Positions 36,201 to 46,940 of a stretch of DNA of 64,000 nucleotides are shown here, piece by piece (position 1 is the first letter of the stretch; the number at the start of each line of letters is the position of its first letter). The DNA comes from Anaeramoeba flamelloides. Its lineage: Eukaryota; Metamonada; Anaeramoebidae. The stretch lies in the NCBI GenBank assembly GCA_027625915.1, contig JANTQA010000015.1:1612001-1676000 (forward strand), written 5' to 3'. The position numbers and the translations under genes were made by a program. The notes under the pieces are model-generated. The model saw only the letters and a program-made list of their open reading frames with translations. It made no database searches and was not told where the DNA came from.

Positions 36201-38941
36201 ATTACAAATTAAATCAGTGTTTGATTCAAAAATACCATTAACATTGTAAATTAATATGATTAATTAAAAGTTTGAATAAAAAAAAATAATAATAACTTTC
36301 TTTATTGTTTTGATTTGGAAACAATCACTTTGTTATGTTACCAGTTTGACCTGGAAGAACGAAAAATATGATATTGCTCCAAGTGATATAAGATGATATT
36401 GAGAAGTTCGAAGAACGACGATTAATATCATCTTAGCACCAGAACAATATCATATTTTGAGTCTGGAAGGGGATCCAAAACGAGAAATTATAACTGGTGA
36501 TTTTTGAACAAATGAAGCAATATAATGAGATGCTATTTATTTTTTGGAACTCAAGATCTAACTCGACACAACAAGATGCCTAAAAGATAAACAAATTTAA
36601 CAAATTTGTTGTTTTTCAATATTACTTTGAAGAACTTTTTGTTCAAAGGATCTTTTTCTCCCAATGAAGTTATCAAAAACACTGAATTTTAATTGTACAT
36701 TCATCAATTGCGACAAAACTTGGTTTAAAATCCCACAGAAACAAATCCGATCGTCAACTTTTCAATGAATCTCTCTTTCCCCTTTTATTTATTGCTTGTT
36801 AAGAAACATCTGAAGGCGATCAAACATAAAACACCACATATATTATGTGTACTTAACAGTGACTGATTTTGAGCATTCCTCTATAAATTCTTGATTTGAT
36901 GTAGTAAAAAAAATGATTTTTTTTTACTTTTTTTTTCTAAATTTGTAATTTGTGTTTTTTTCTCATTTTGAAATTCTTTTGTAATGGTTTCTTTTCACCT
37001 TTTTCAGATGAAACAAAAGAGACCAAACAAATTTTTTTTACTTTTAAAAAATGATTTTGAAATAGTTTTTTTTAGATTACCAATGAGTTGTTATTATTTG
37101 AAAAGATTTTATCTCAATTAAAACTCAGAATTAACCTAAATTTCCCTCAATGTTTAAAATATGTAAAATTAAGAAAAGTCAACCTTTGGAATTTATATGA
37201 AATTTTATAAAGTTATTTACATTTGTTTTAAAAATTCAAAATTGAAAAGAAAAATAGAAAAGTACACCAATTGTCCTTAATTTGAAATTTTGGTCTAAAA
37301 AACCACTAAGAAATTTTTTTTTTTATTTTTATTGAAGAAGTGTAAATTACACTCAAGATATTCCATTTTACATAAATTTCATTAAAGAGAATTTAAGTGT
37401 AAAATCATAGATTTCCATGATTATTCGTGGGAAGCACATAACCAAATTATTTTTATGGTTGAAATGAAAATGCAAAATCAAAAAATTGACAAGAAATCAA
37501 ATTAAGGAAAAAACAAAAAAAAACGATTTATTAGAAGCAATTGGTAAAAAAAAACAAAAACAATACTATCTTTAAGAAAGAACATTTCACAAAATTACAG
37601 CAATAATACCTTTGATTAATTTAATTTAATTTGATATTTGATCATGAATGTTCATTTGTAAAAAAAATATTTTTATTTAACAGCTATTTACAGAAACATT
37701 AGAAAGATGATTATATCAAAAAAGTCTAATTAACTTCTTCTGGTATTTATAATATTTTTAAGATTATTAATTTATTTTTGTTAAGGATGGAATAGGACTT
37801 TACTTTTTTCTGAAAAAAATTTCAAATATGAGAACCAATTAAAAACATTACAACTTTTAAATGTCGAAATAACCATCAACAAAACTATATCTCTTGATAA
37901 CTTTATTATATTTTTGAATTTAAGTTTAATACTTTGTAATAAAATAATCTAAATAAATCATCAAAAATTGCGCATTTTTTTTTTTTTGATGTAGGCATAT
38001 TGTTAAATCTACAAGTCACACTTTGTTAAAAATTTTATAAGAGCGCAGCCTTACATAATGATATTTTCTTTTACCAAGACACAAGATAATCTTTTTTCAG
38101 ATTTAAGGGATTGTAAACCTTAAGTTTACAAATGCTTCTTATTTATTTTCTCTTTTCGGAAAAAATATAGAGGTTAACTTCCATGAAAATCGAATCAAAC
38201 AAGTTATTAAGAATTATTAATCTTTTAAAATAATTATATCATAAAAAAATGACAAACCCAAAATTTATAACAAATTATTTTTAAACAATAACATTTATTT
38301 ATTTATTTATTCAAATCTAATTATTATTTACAGGTGGCCGTGAAGCATCGGAGCATGTTGCAAATAATTTACCAGTAAAAATAAAAGATAAATTACTGAA
38401 GGGTATCAAAATTGAGGAAGCGATACATGATGCATTTGTTGAGCTTCAAGAAGAAATGCTTTCATGGTGTTTATATAGTGGGACAACAGCAATTGTTATC
38501 ATCACTCTGGGCAAGTTTGTTTATGTCATAAATCTAGGTGACTCCAAAGCAGTTTTATGTAGAAATGGGTTTACAGTCTCTTTAACACAGCAGCAAAAGC
38601 CAAATGATCCGGAAGAAAAAAAAAGAATTGAAAAAGCTGGGGGGTTTGTTAAAGATGGAAGAGTTAATGGAATTTTAGCAGTCAGCCGTGCTTTTGGGGA
38701 TGGGTATTTGGGCAAAGCTATTAGCTCCGAGCCGGAAATTATTAATTTCCAAATTTCAAATTCAGATAGCTTTATTGTAATTGGCTGTGATGGGGTTTGG
38801 GATGTTTTGTCTGATAAAAAAACAGTTGGAATAGTTTCTGGTGAAATAGACCCCCAAAAGGCAGCAAAAAGAGTAAGAGATGAAGCTTATAATGTTGGAA
38901 GTACAGATAATATTTCTGTTATTAGTATATTTTTACAGTAA
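30300..38941 (+). CDS. LRR-PP2C protein phosphatase (PHLPP-like arrangement)
   Basis: Five exons: 30300-30339, 30469-30533, 30762-31014, 35095-35895 and 38334-38941, 588 aa, all GT-AG (GTAATT, GTTTGT, GTAAGT, GTTCGT donors). It starts MGNQLKAK, an N-myristoylation-like signal. Residues about 50-215 form six ribonuclease-inhibitor-type leucine-rich repeats; the exon 3-4 join keeps the 28-residue period across a 4-kb intron. The PP2C domain follows (about 300-588): GRRETQED (E312, D313), FDGHGG (D384) split by intron 4, LGDSKAV, GCDGVWD (D539) and GSTDN (D578), all metal-binding acids present. Such enzymes are Mg/Mn-dependent Ser/Thr phosphatases; the LRR part probably recognises substrate and the lipid anchor would place it at membranes. 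There is an acidic insert (about 345-370). Exons 1-2 are the least certain part. Confidence 0.9.
31650..31814. mobile_element. Short inverted-repeat element (165 bp)
   Basis: The ends CTGGTATTTGAATTTTAAAT and its inverse ATTTATAATTCAAATACCAG pair, and pairing continues inward for about 50-60 bp with small loops. No clear target duplication. Confidence 0.6.
31963..32029. repeat. 67-bp palindrome
   Basis: TGATGACCATTTTCGCGAGA pairs with TCTCTTAAAAATGGTCATCA around an AATTGCAAATT centre. A related half arm, ACCTTCTCGCGAAAATGG, lies at about 34612-34629, later in the same intron. Confidence 0.65.
32092..32266. mobile_element. TTAA-flanked element delta (175 bp)
   Basis: Starts GGGACTAGTCTCTATTA and ends TAATAGAGATTAGTCCC, with TTAA on both sides (32088-32091 and 32267-32270). 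The termini resemble those of element beta (GGGATTAG), so the two may share a transposase. Another such end, TTAAGGGATTAGTAACTATG, lies at 32545-32564 without a partner that I could find. Confidence 0.7.
32800..33640 (+). repeat. Dispersed repeat family R1, longest copy
   Basis: It aligns in its first half with 7560-7990 and in its second half with 56270-56690 (same strand) and 25350-25640 (inverted), so the family is at least 800 bp long. It shows no open frame. It could be a decayed transposon interior, but I cannot class it. Confidence 0.55.
36300..37080 (+). repeat. Dispersed repeat R3, copy 1, with an internal palindrome
   Basis: It matches 63050-63836 in inverse orientation over about 780 bp (landmarks AAACAATCACTTTGTTATGT, GATATTGAGAAGTTCGAAGA and GAGGAATGCTCAAAAT inverted). 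An internal imperfect palindrome (about 36350-36475) pairs AAATATGATATTG with CAATATCATATTTTG and AGATGATATT with AATATCATCT. No coding frame is seen. Confidence 0.65.
37335..37440 (-). mobile_element. LINE-A 3' terminal fragment
   Basis: The minus strand reads ATCTATGATTTTACACTTAA through to TTTACACTTCTTC, matching 20600-20673 of LINE-A. It is a very short 5'-truncated copy. Confidence 0.55.
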
Positions 38942-39061
38942 TTTGAAATTTTTTGTTTTAATGTGAGAAAGTTTATTCTTTTTATTTGAATATTTTTTTT
39001 CCTTATTTATTTTTCTCTTTATTATGAGAAAACATTCAAAAAAAAAAATAAAATTAAACTC

Positions 39062-39260
39062 TTTTTCAAATAAAAGGGCACAAAAAATTTTAAGAATTAT
39101 TCATAAATGAATCAAATTAATTGTAGTATCATTCTAAAATCTAAGAAACGCTTTAAAACATAAAAAAACACTCAACTGAATCTTTAAAACACATTAAAAC
39201 AAAACAATAAAAATTAAAATTCAATATTTTAAAAATTGGTGTGCCCTTTTATTTGAAATG
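39062..39260. mobile_element. Inverted-repeat element behind the phosphatase gene
   Basis: Starts TTTTTCAAATAAAAGGGCAC and ends GTGCCCTTTTATTTGAAA, inverted over about 20 bp and looser beyond. Another right-type end, GTACCCTTTTGTTTGAAAAA, lies at about 39738-39757, suggesting either a longer element or a second, solo end. Confidence 0.6.
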
Positions 39261-40799
39261 AGAAATCTCGTTTTGTAAATTGTAATGAAAACAATTATAA
39301 ACCCAATAAAAACCTTTGAACAAGGCGAATTGGGAAAAAGTTCTCAACATTTTATTGATAATTCTTTACTCGTCAAACTTTTGTTCTTTAAAGTCTCATA
39401 TTCAAATATAAAGCCGCAATTCATCTGGTGTTTTGTTGGAATGTTTTATTTTCTTTATTTCTCTTTTCTTTGTTCCATGAATCAATCCAATAATGGTCTT
39501 TCTTAATTCCTATTTCTAGCTCATTCGAAATCAAAATTAAACTGTTTCCATTTATACACAGGTAGATTATTTCCAAATTGGTTTCTTCTTATCTTGCTTT
39601 TTCATTTTCCAACTGTTCAATATCCAAAAATAAAAAAAGCAAAAAATGAAAAAATGAATAATTAAAATGAAAATCACCAATAAGTAATTATCTTATTAAC
39701 AATCAAATTCGATGGTATTGACGATTTGAGAGGTGTACCCTTTTGTTTGAAAAATAGTTTAGAAAAAGTAATTAATATTAAATAACAGATAATTCTAAAT
39801 TTTTTTATATATTTTTTTTGTATTCAAAAAAATGATAAAACTAACCAACAAAAAAAATTATTTTGAAATTACAACATTATTCACTCCTCAAATGAGAATT
39901 ATATCTTTAGAGATACATGGAAAAATTAAGATTCTTTTTTAAAAATTGAGTAATAAAATAGGCTGTTTTGATTTTTTTTTTAAATCGTATTATCTTAAAT
40001 ATAAAAAGATATGGAATATTTATTTTTTATTTTTATTAATAATAATAAAATGAAAATTAATTTAAAATATTTCCTGTTAGAAGACCATAGGCTAATCTGA
40101 AATAAAAAAAAGTAAAGTTCAAAGTTCAAAATGGGTAAAGAGTGATTAACTAAATTAAGATCAAGATTTTAGATTGTTAGCTTTATTGATCTGTAAAAAT
40201 TATCTTTAATGTTATCAATTGATTTATTGATCATTTCTTTAAACAACCTATTTAATTTTTTTGTAGAACCTTTTTTGTGAAAACAAATAACAGGGGGATT
40301 CTTTGGAAGTATATTCACAGGTATTTTAAGAAGATAATGGTGGATTGTGTTGAAAAAGTAACAAATTTATTTTAAATAAGATTATTCTGGAAAAGTTAAA
40401 TTGTCCCTTCCTCTTGACCAGTTCTGATTTTTTTAAAGATATTGTTTCGTACTTTTTCATTTTGTTTGTTTTGCTCTTTACAAAATTTTTAACACACCGA
40501 TAATTTATTAGTCTTGATAATTATTTATTTATAGTTCTTTTATTTTTTTAATTTACAAACAATTGTTAAATTTTCAATTAGTGAATGGTTTTAATATGAA
40601 ATCTTGCTTCAAGAATTGATTAAATAGAATTTTGTTACAAAAATTGAATGTCAGGTGTGCTAGAAAATTTGAATTGAAGTTGGCTTTGGATTGATTAGTA
40701 TTTAAAAAAAAAAAAAAATTTAAATAACAAAAAATGAAAAAATTGAAAAATTATAGAATGAAAAATACTTTCTTTTCTTTCGAAAATCTATTTTTATTT

Positions 40800-42100
40800 A
40801 TTTATTTATTTATTTAGAGAAAGGAGTAATTAAAGAAAATTTATCAAATAAAAAAAAGAGAAGAAGAACAATTATTAAAATATGTATAAAAAATAATGTT
40901 ATCATTTTCATGACCAAATATAAACTATCCACTTTCATTAGGTTTTCCAGGATTTGAAAGAATAGAGTAAAATCTTAGATTTTAATAAATTCTTTCTAAT
41001 TCTGGAAAACGGTTTTTAGCCTTTTTTTAATTTGAGAAATAACAAGAAAATTTCTAAAATTGTCTTTTAATTTAAGAAATTAAAAAAAGCGCCGTTAGGT
41101 TTTCTCGAGTTTTCTATTTATTTGTGAAGTGTTCTAGGTTTTTTTTACTTTTTTTACTTTAGAAATAAACCGAAAATTTATTAAAATTTTCGGTTTATTT
41201 CTAAAGTAAAAAAAACCTAATGAAAATCAATAGATTTTCAAAAGAAAAAAGGAAAACCTCAAAAAAACCTAGAACACTTCGTAAATAAAATAGAAACCCT
41301 CAAGAAACCCTAGGCACTATACGGCACTTGAAGACACATTCCCAGAATACATATGAGGGGCAAAACCCCGATAGAAAGATCATCGATTAAAGATAAAAAT
41401 TCCACAATCTATCATTAATAATTGATATTCCAATGTCATTAGGTTTTTTTTAATTTAAAATAAGGGAGTAAAATCTTTGATTTTGTTCAATTGATTTGAA
41501 TTAAAAAACACCTTGACACTACCTCTCATAGTGGGGGCACTGGGTGCCTGAATTTATATATTTTTTACTATTTTAAAGATTTTTTGTTTTCACTTTATTT
41601 TTATTATTTTTTCTTTCTTAACTTAAGGTTTCTAACCATAAGAGATTTGATAAAAAATTCCGGTAAGCGCTTTAAATTCCATAATTTTGATTAGTCATGT
41701 TGAAGAGTTTCTGTGTATTTTTTCTAAGAATAATTTTTACTTATAGTTTCTTATCAAGAATTTTTGACAATTTTTTTTTCCACTTGATTCTGATAAATTT
41801 ATACATTTCACAATACCAACTATAGTGGTTTATATTTTCATAATAATGAGTGCAATAATCACATTTTTTACATTTTTCTTTTTTTTCCAAATGTGTTATA
41901 TTCTGATTTGTTTTTTAAAGCATACGAGTATCTATTTAATCCATTTTTAAAAGTTCTAAATTTGAGAAATGTAGTACTTGATTTAAATTTTAGATATTTT
42001 TTTTTTTTAAAATTAAATTTTTCATTTTTGATAATTTTGTAGTATTCTTTTATTTTCCAACTTTGATTGTTTTTCAAATTATTTAGATATTATTTTTTTA
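40800..42100 (-). mobile_element. LINE-B 3' relic with hairpin array and (TAAA)n tail
   Basis: Read on the minus strand: decayed LINE coding sequence with FRTFKNGLNRYSYALKNK (about 41970-41917), a zinc-binding CDYC...H...C motif (about 41860-41800, CDYCTHYYENINHYSWYCEM), a C-terminal basic stretch, then a shared 3' flank (41580-41340), tail repeats (41340-41310), M1, M3 and M2 hairpins (41300-40940), and finally CTTTCTC with five TAAA units (about 40823-40800). It is 5'-truncated and frame-broken. Confidence 0.65.
40940..41340. repeat. Hairpin array in the LINE-B 3' flank
   Basis: M2 stem at 40950-41010 (closing TTCTTTCTAATTCTGGAAAA), M3 stem at about 41017-41087, then a large nested M1 stem (41090-41290) whose core TTTAGAAATAAACCGAAAAT pairs with ATTTTCGGTTTATTTCTAAA. 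Linkers contain GCGCCGTTAGG; the tail GGCACTATACGGCACTTGAA lies at 41310-41329. Confidence 0.85.
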
Positions 42101-42970
42101 TCTTTTTCCATAAAACATTAAAATACTGTGTTTTTCCAATATTTATTTCTTTATAAAATCTATTTTTTTTTTCTGATAAATATTCCCTAATGAAATAACA
42201 AAAAAAAATTATTTTGTTTATTTGAATGAAATAAAATTTCAATCAACTTATGATTAATTTCAAAATAATAAATGAGAAAACTCCCATGAAGATTTTCAAA
42301 AACAATCAACAAAAACAAGTAAGAATTTGAGACAAATAACTCTACAATTAAAAGTTTTATCAACTATCTTCTATTTTTTTTTTTTAAATTATTTTATCTT
42401 CTTTAAGTGTTATTTTAGAAAATCATTCTGGGTTAAGAAAAATATAAATATAACATATTTTGAAAGAATCACTAGATATTGTAATTTTCCAAAAGAAGTG
42501 TATCCAAAAACTAATTTTTTAAAAAATAATACAAATGACTAAAAAAAAAAGAATTTTGACCCAAAACATCTTTATTTGTATTTTAGCGAAGATACCTATA
42601 TTCTCTGAAAAATTTCAAGTTAAATATACATACAAGTTAATGAAAAAATTTCAATGCAGGTAAATTAATAAATTATCATATAAAGTTATTATCTTGGGCA
42701 ATTAAAAAAACTACTTTGTTTTAAAAAAATAAATAAAATAAAAAAAAAACAAGTTTTATTTTTGCAAAGTGTTCATTTAGATTCAGAATATCAAAAAAGT
42801 GATCATAAAAAATATCATATCATAAAAATAATACAAAGGAATAATTATAGAATTGGTTCATATACAATATATTTCAGAAAAGTGTTTGATAGACACTTGA
42901 TAAACCAATTCGTTAAATTAGAATCAATTAAAAAGATATTTACAAAAAAAAAAAACTAATAAATAAATAA

Positions 42971-44522
42971 TTAATTCTCTTGGGTTATTAACAAGAGTAA
43001 GGGGATTATCGAAATTGAATTATGAAGGAAATTCCCGTTCATTGCGGTTGAAACAGATGAATTATTTGGTTTTTTTTGTGTGTTGTTTGAATGAGTTTTG
43101 GTAAGGCTCAGGATTGCATTGATTGCATCTTTTTCATATTCACTAATTTTACTAAAATTAGAGATCCTTTTGAGTTTGATTTGCGGTGTGTTCAAAGCAC
43201 CTTTCTTAATTTCTTGATTTCTTGTTGAAGTCTTAAGTGATTGTGTTTTTACCTTTTTGATTTTCAATTTGATGGATTTTTTCTGAGAAACCCTTCTTTT
43301 TTTTCTGGAACAATTTTTTCTTTTTTTCTTCGTGTTTGTAGTTCTGTTAATAGTACCACTTAATTGATGATGGTTTGTCGTAGAATACATTTGAAGATTT
43401 CTTAAATGCACAGTAATCTTTTTCGATAATTTCAAGACTGAACGTGTCTGTTGGGTTATGTTGCTTTGAGTGTTCAATTTGTTTGAAAAAAGTATTTGGG
43501 ATACTTTTTCTTTCGAAAGAGGTAATATACGGTTGTGAATAGCTCGCAATTGGTTTGGGATTCTTGAAGTTGTGAAATGTTTTTGGTTAAATTGATCATT
43601 TTGAACTTTTGTTTCAAATTTAGCCAGTACTTGGGTAAGCTTTTTTGCTAAAAGCCTTTTTTGGTTCCTCAATTTGATTAAATGGTTGATATATTTTTGG
43701 CTGTCGGTGATTACTTTCGCTTGGTAACCATTCCATTTGATATGGTGTGTTGAATTGTCCTCAGAAACTAAATCAATTGCTTTGTATATTGACAAAACTG
43801 TACGAATTCGTTGTTTAATAAAACCTGTTTCCTTTTGAAGCTCTTCTCGTGTGGAAGGTCCTATTTGTTGGATAAGTGTTTGGAAAAAAAGAATAATTAG
43901 AACATTTTATCAAAAGGAGAAAAGAAAATTTTTTTAAAAGATTAGAATAAATTTTTTTAAGGAATTCGTTTAAAAAAAATTAAATCATATAAAAAAAAAT
44001 TAATAACAAACCTTTCAAAAGCCTCTTACAAATTTTGAAAGTCAAAATTCCAATAGTTTTTTCGGATCGGTTGCTTTTTGAGACTTGATCCTTGTTATTG
44101 TTATGTGTACAAACAGTAGAAAGTGGGACTGTTAGGGAGTTGCGAGTTGTTTCAATTGGTTGGTTTACTGTTTTGAGCAAAATGGATCTCCAAATGGGGT
44201 TCAAAACAAAATTGTTTTTCAAATGATCATAATTTGGCGAGATTTGTTTACCAACAGATTTTTTTGTTTTGTTTTTCTGTGGATGTGCCTGATCTGGAAG
44301 AACAAAAATAGAGTTTTGGCTAAAGAGTTTACACACCTGATAGAGTGCTTTTTCCATTTGATCCTTTATGTTTTTGTTTTTATTTGGCAAATTAGTGTCG
44401 ATAAATGACCTGACGCACCCTTCAAGTTGAAATTCCTCCTGATCATTAAATGTCCTTACAAGGTAATCTCCAAAATCCCACACAAGCGTGTAAAAATATG
44501 GTATTTCTTTCTTTAAACTCAT
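42971..44522 (-). CDS. Putative winged-helix transcription factor, E2F/DP-like
   Basis: Two exons, 44522-44012 and 43860-42971, with a 151-bp GTTTGT...AATAG intron; 466 aa. The join gives KRLLKGPSTREELQKETG and a continuous frame. Residues about 157-215 resemble an E2F/DP DNA-binding domain: GILTFKICKRLL (helix 1), a helix-turn-helix with KQRIRTVLSIYKAIDLV in place of the family's RRIYDI-NVLEGIGLI, and a final strand HHIKWNG (E2F: KNxIxWxG). A coiled-coil-like stretch follows (about 225-255, NHLIKLRNQKRLLAKKL), as in E2F dimerisation regions. The key DNA-contacting RRIYD is not conserved, so binding to a canonical E2F site is doubtful. The rest is Asn/Lys/Ser-rich and probably disordered; the N-terminal 75 residues are helical and unrecognised. 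Another winged-helix family is possible. Confidence 0.7.
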
Positions 44523-46940
44523 TATGATGTTGTGGTTTGCGTAAATAGAGTAATTTTAAAAAAAAATGAAAAATATTTCACTTTGAAAAGTTTCTAACAA
44601 ATTCTCAATTTTATTTTGAAGTTCTTGTTCATTCAAGTCGTTTTGAATTTTCGACTTGATATTCGTCGTGTGTTGTTGAAAATAAAAAAATTTTTTTGAA
44701 AAAAAAAAAAAAGTAATTTTTTCTACTTATTTTCATAAAGAAAAGTGTAACTTTTTGTAAAAAAAGTTGATCAAAAAAGTTTATTAAGGAAGAAGAAAAA
44801 GAGAACTATTGAACCCTGAATGATGTTTTAGAGATACAATTGAATGACTTTTCTGATCATACTTTTTAAAAACAACCTACTTTTTTTTTTTTAGAATGTC
44901 AGTTTTTTTCATCGTTTAATTTGGAAGTTAAAAAAGATTCTTTTTTCGAAATTGAAATTATTTTAAAAATTTAAGTGAAAACAAAATTAATTCGACAACA
45001 GATCATTAGAAACTAAAAAGTATTTGAAAAATTAAGACTTCAGTCTCGATAAATTTTGGAATTTTAATTTATCTTTTTGGAAATTACTTTACAATTTTTG
45101 AATGTCAAAAATTTCTGATCAAGCCTAATATTGGTGACTAATTTCATTTTTAGTGTTGGAATTTAAATAATAATTCTCATTACTTTTTGAGAAAAAATAT
45201 TTTTTAAGTAATGTATTATCCATAGTTCGTTTTGACAGATCTATTTGTTTTTTGTTAAAAATTAAAAGTTGTCAGAATAAATAATTGGTTTTTTTGATTT
45301 TGCAAAGAGTTTATTTTTTTTTTTTTTTAAAGTATAGGAATGATTATTTATTTTGATGTTTGATGAAAAAAACATGAACTTTAAAACTGAACACCTTCGA
45401 TAGTTGATCAATAATCTTGAAAAATGAACTTGTTGAAAAAAACTGAAAAAACCTTTGGAATAAAATGTAAATTCAAATTGAACTGTTCAAACATAGAAGA
45501 ACCTCAAAACCTCAATAAAAAAACCCTCCATTATTTAAAACGCCCTCAATGTTATATCTGAAAAACAAGATTACTTTAACACATTTAAAAAACTTGCATT
45601 TAAATTTTTTAAAAAATCTTAAAATCCAAAAACTTGTTTTATTGTCATAAGAAAATATAATAATGGCAAAAATAAATACAAATATTCGATCAGGGTTTTC
45701 ATTACATTTCACTCTTTATTTCTTTACTCAACTAATCACTCGGTTTTGTGTGTGATCAGAAAAAAAGAAAATTTCTACTTAAAAAAATTCATTTTGATAA
45801 AAAGGACAGTTTATTGAAAATTGGTTGATGATCTCTGAAAATATTTAATGACCCAAAACACTTTTTTTTTTGATTCATTTTGTTGTTTCGAAATCGAAAA
45901 TATTTTTTGAAGGATCTAATTTGGAAACTTTATTTGATTTTTTAATAAATGATAAACAGAAAAAGAACTTGATATTGACCAGTATTAAATTGATCAATTT
46001 TTCATTGTTCAAAACACAAAAAATCCTATTTCATAATTGTAAAATAAAAAGTAAGAAAAATTGAAAAAGGATAGATAAACTGCATATTTCCATGATTTGG
46101 TTCCTTCCTTATTTATTTTTAATTAGATTATTTTAAAATATATTTCTATTTTTTCAAGAAAATTTGTCTTTATCTATATGAGTAAAAGTGAAAAATGAAA
46201 AATTTTATTTAATCAATTTCCTTACAATGTTTTGAATTGTTTTCTTGAAACATAATTCATATTAGTCCTCTGAGTTGAACAGAAATTTTCAAGAATTTAT
46301 TTTTGTCGAAAATAAACCTGTTTTGAGAAAAAGATTGAAAGTTAGTAAATTGTGTTGTTTTTTTAGTAGAATTTTAAGATCAGTTTTATTTTGATCGTTA
46401 AATGTTTTTTCAAATTTTTTTTTTTTATTTTATTTTTTCTTCCAAAATTCAAGATTTCAAAAATTCCTTTTGGGTTTATAGATTTGGTAAAACATTAAAG
46501 AATGGTTAATCCGATTATTATTAAAATTAGGGTATAATTAAGAACTAAAGTTATCGAAATGGAAAAAATCATGTTTTTATTATTTAAATCTTATCTAATG
46601 TTGATTTTCAAAGTATCTACTTCATAAAGATAAAAAAAATATTATAATAGGTAAAAAAAAAAAATTTATTGATTTATAAAAAATTGATGTTGTGATCAAA
46701 ATATTTGATTTTTGTTTTCATTTTTCAAACAAAAGAAATAGTAAAAAAAAATAAACTTTGTATTTTATATTTATATATTGTGAATATTAATACCTTAATA
46801 ATTTGCAAAATTATTCAAATAAAAGTCGCAAATGTTAAGAATATTTTTTTTTTTTTTTTTTGACCAGATTTAGAAAATAATAACAATAAATAATTAAAAA
46901 TCAAAAAAGATTCTTTTTTTCGTTTAATTTTACTAGATAA

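Larger units (their letters stand above)
35896..38333 (+). other. 2.4-kb intron 4 of the LRR-PP2C gene
   Basis: From GTTCGT to TTTACAG, splitting the PP2C signature FDGHGG between its two glycines. It holds one copy of dispersed repeat R3 (36300-37080), a LINE-A 3' fragment (37335-37440) and a partial alpha-type end (about 38070-38125). Confidence 0.85.
38942..42970. other. Intergenic region between convergent genes
   Basis: The phosphatase and the winged-helix gene converge here. The spacer holds an inverted-repeat element just behind the phosphatase stop (39062-39260), and the LINE-B copy with a hairpin array (40800-42100). Between 39770 and 40790 and between 42100 and 42970 I see only AT-rich sequence; the open frames at 39285-39506, 42327-42542 and 42762-42959 have no support. 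Confidence 0.65.
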
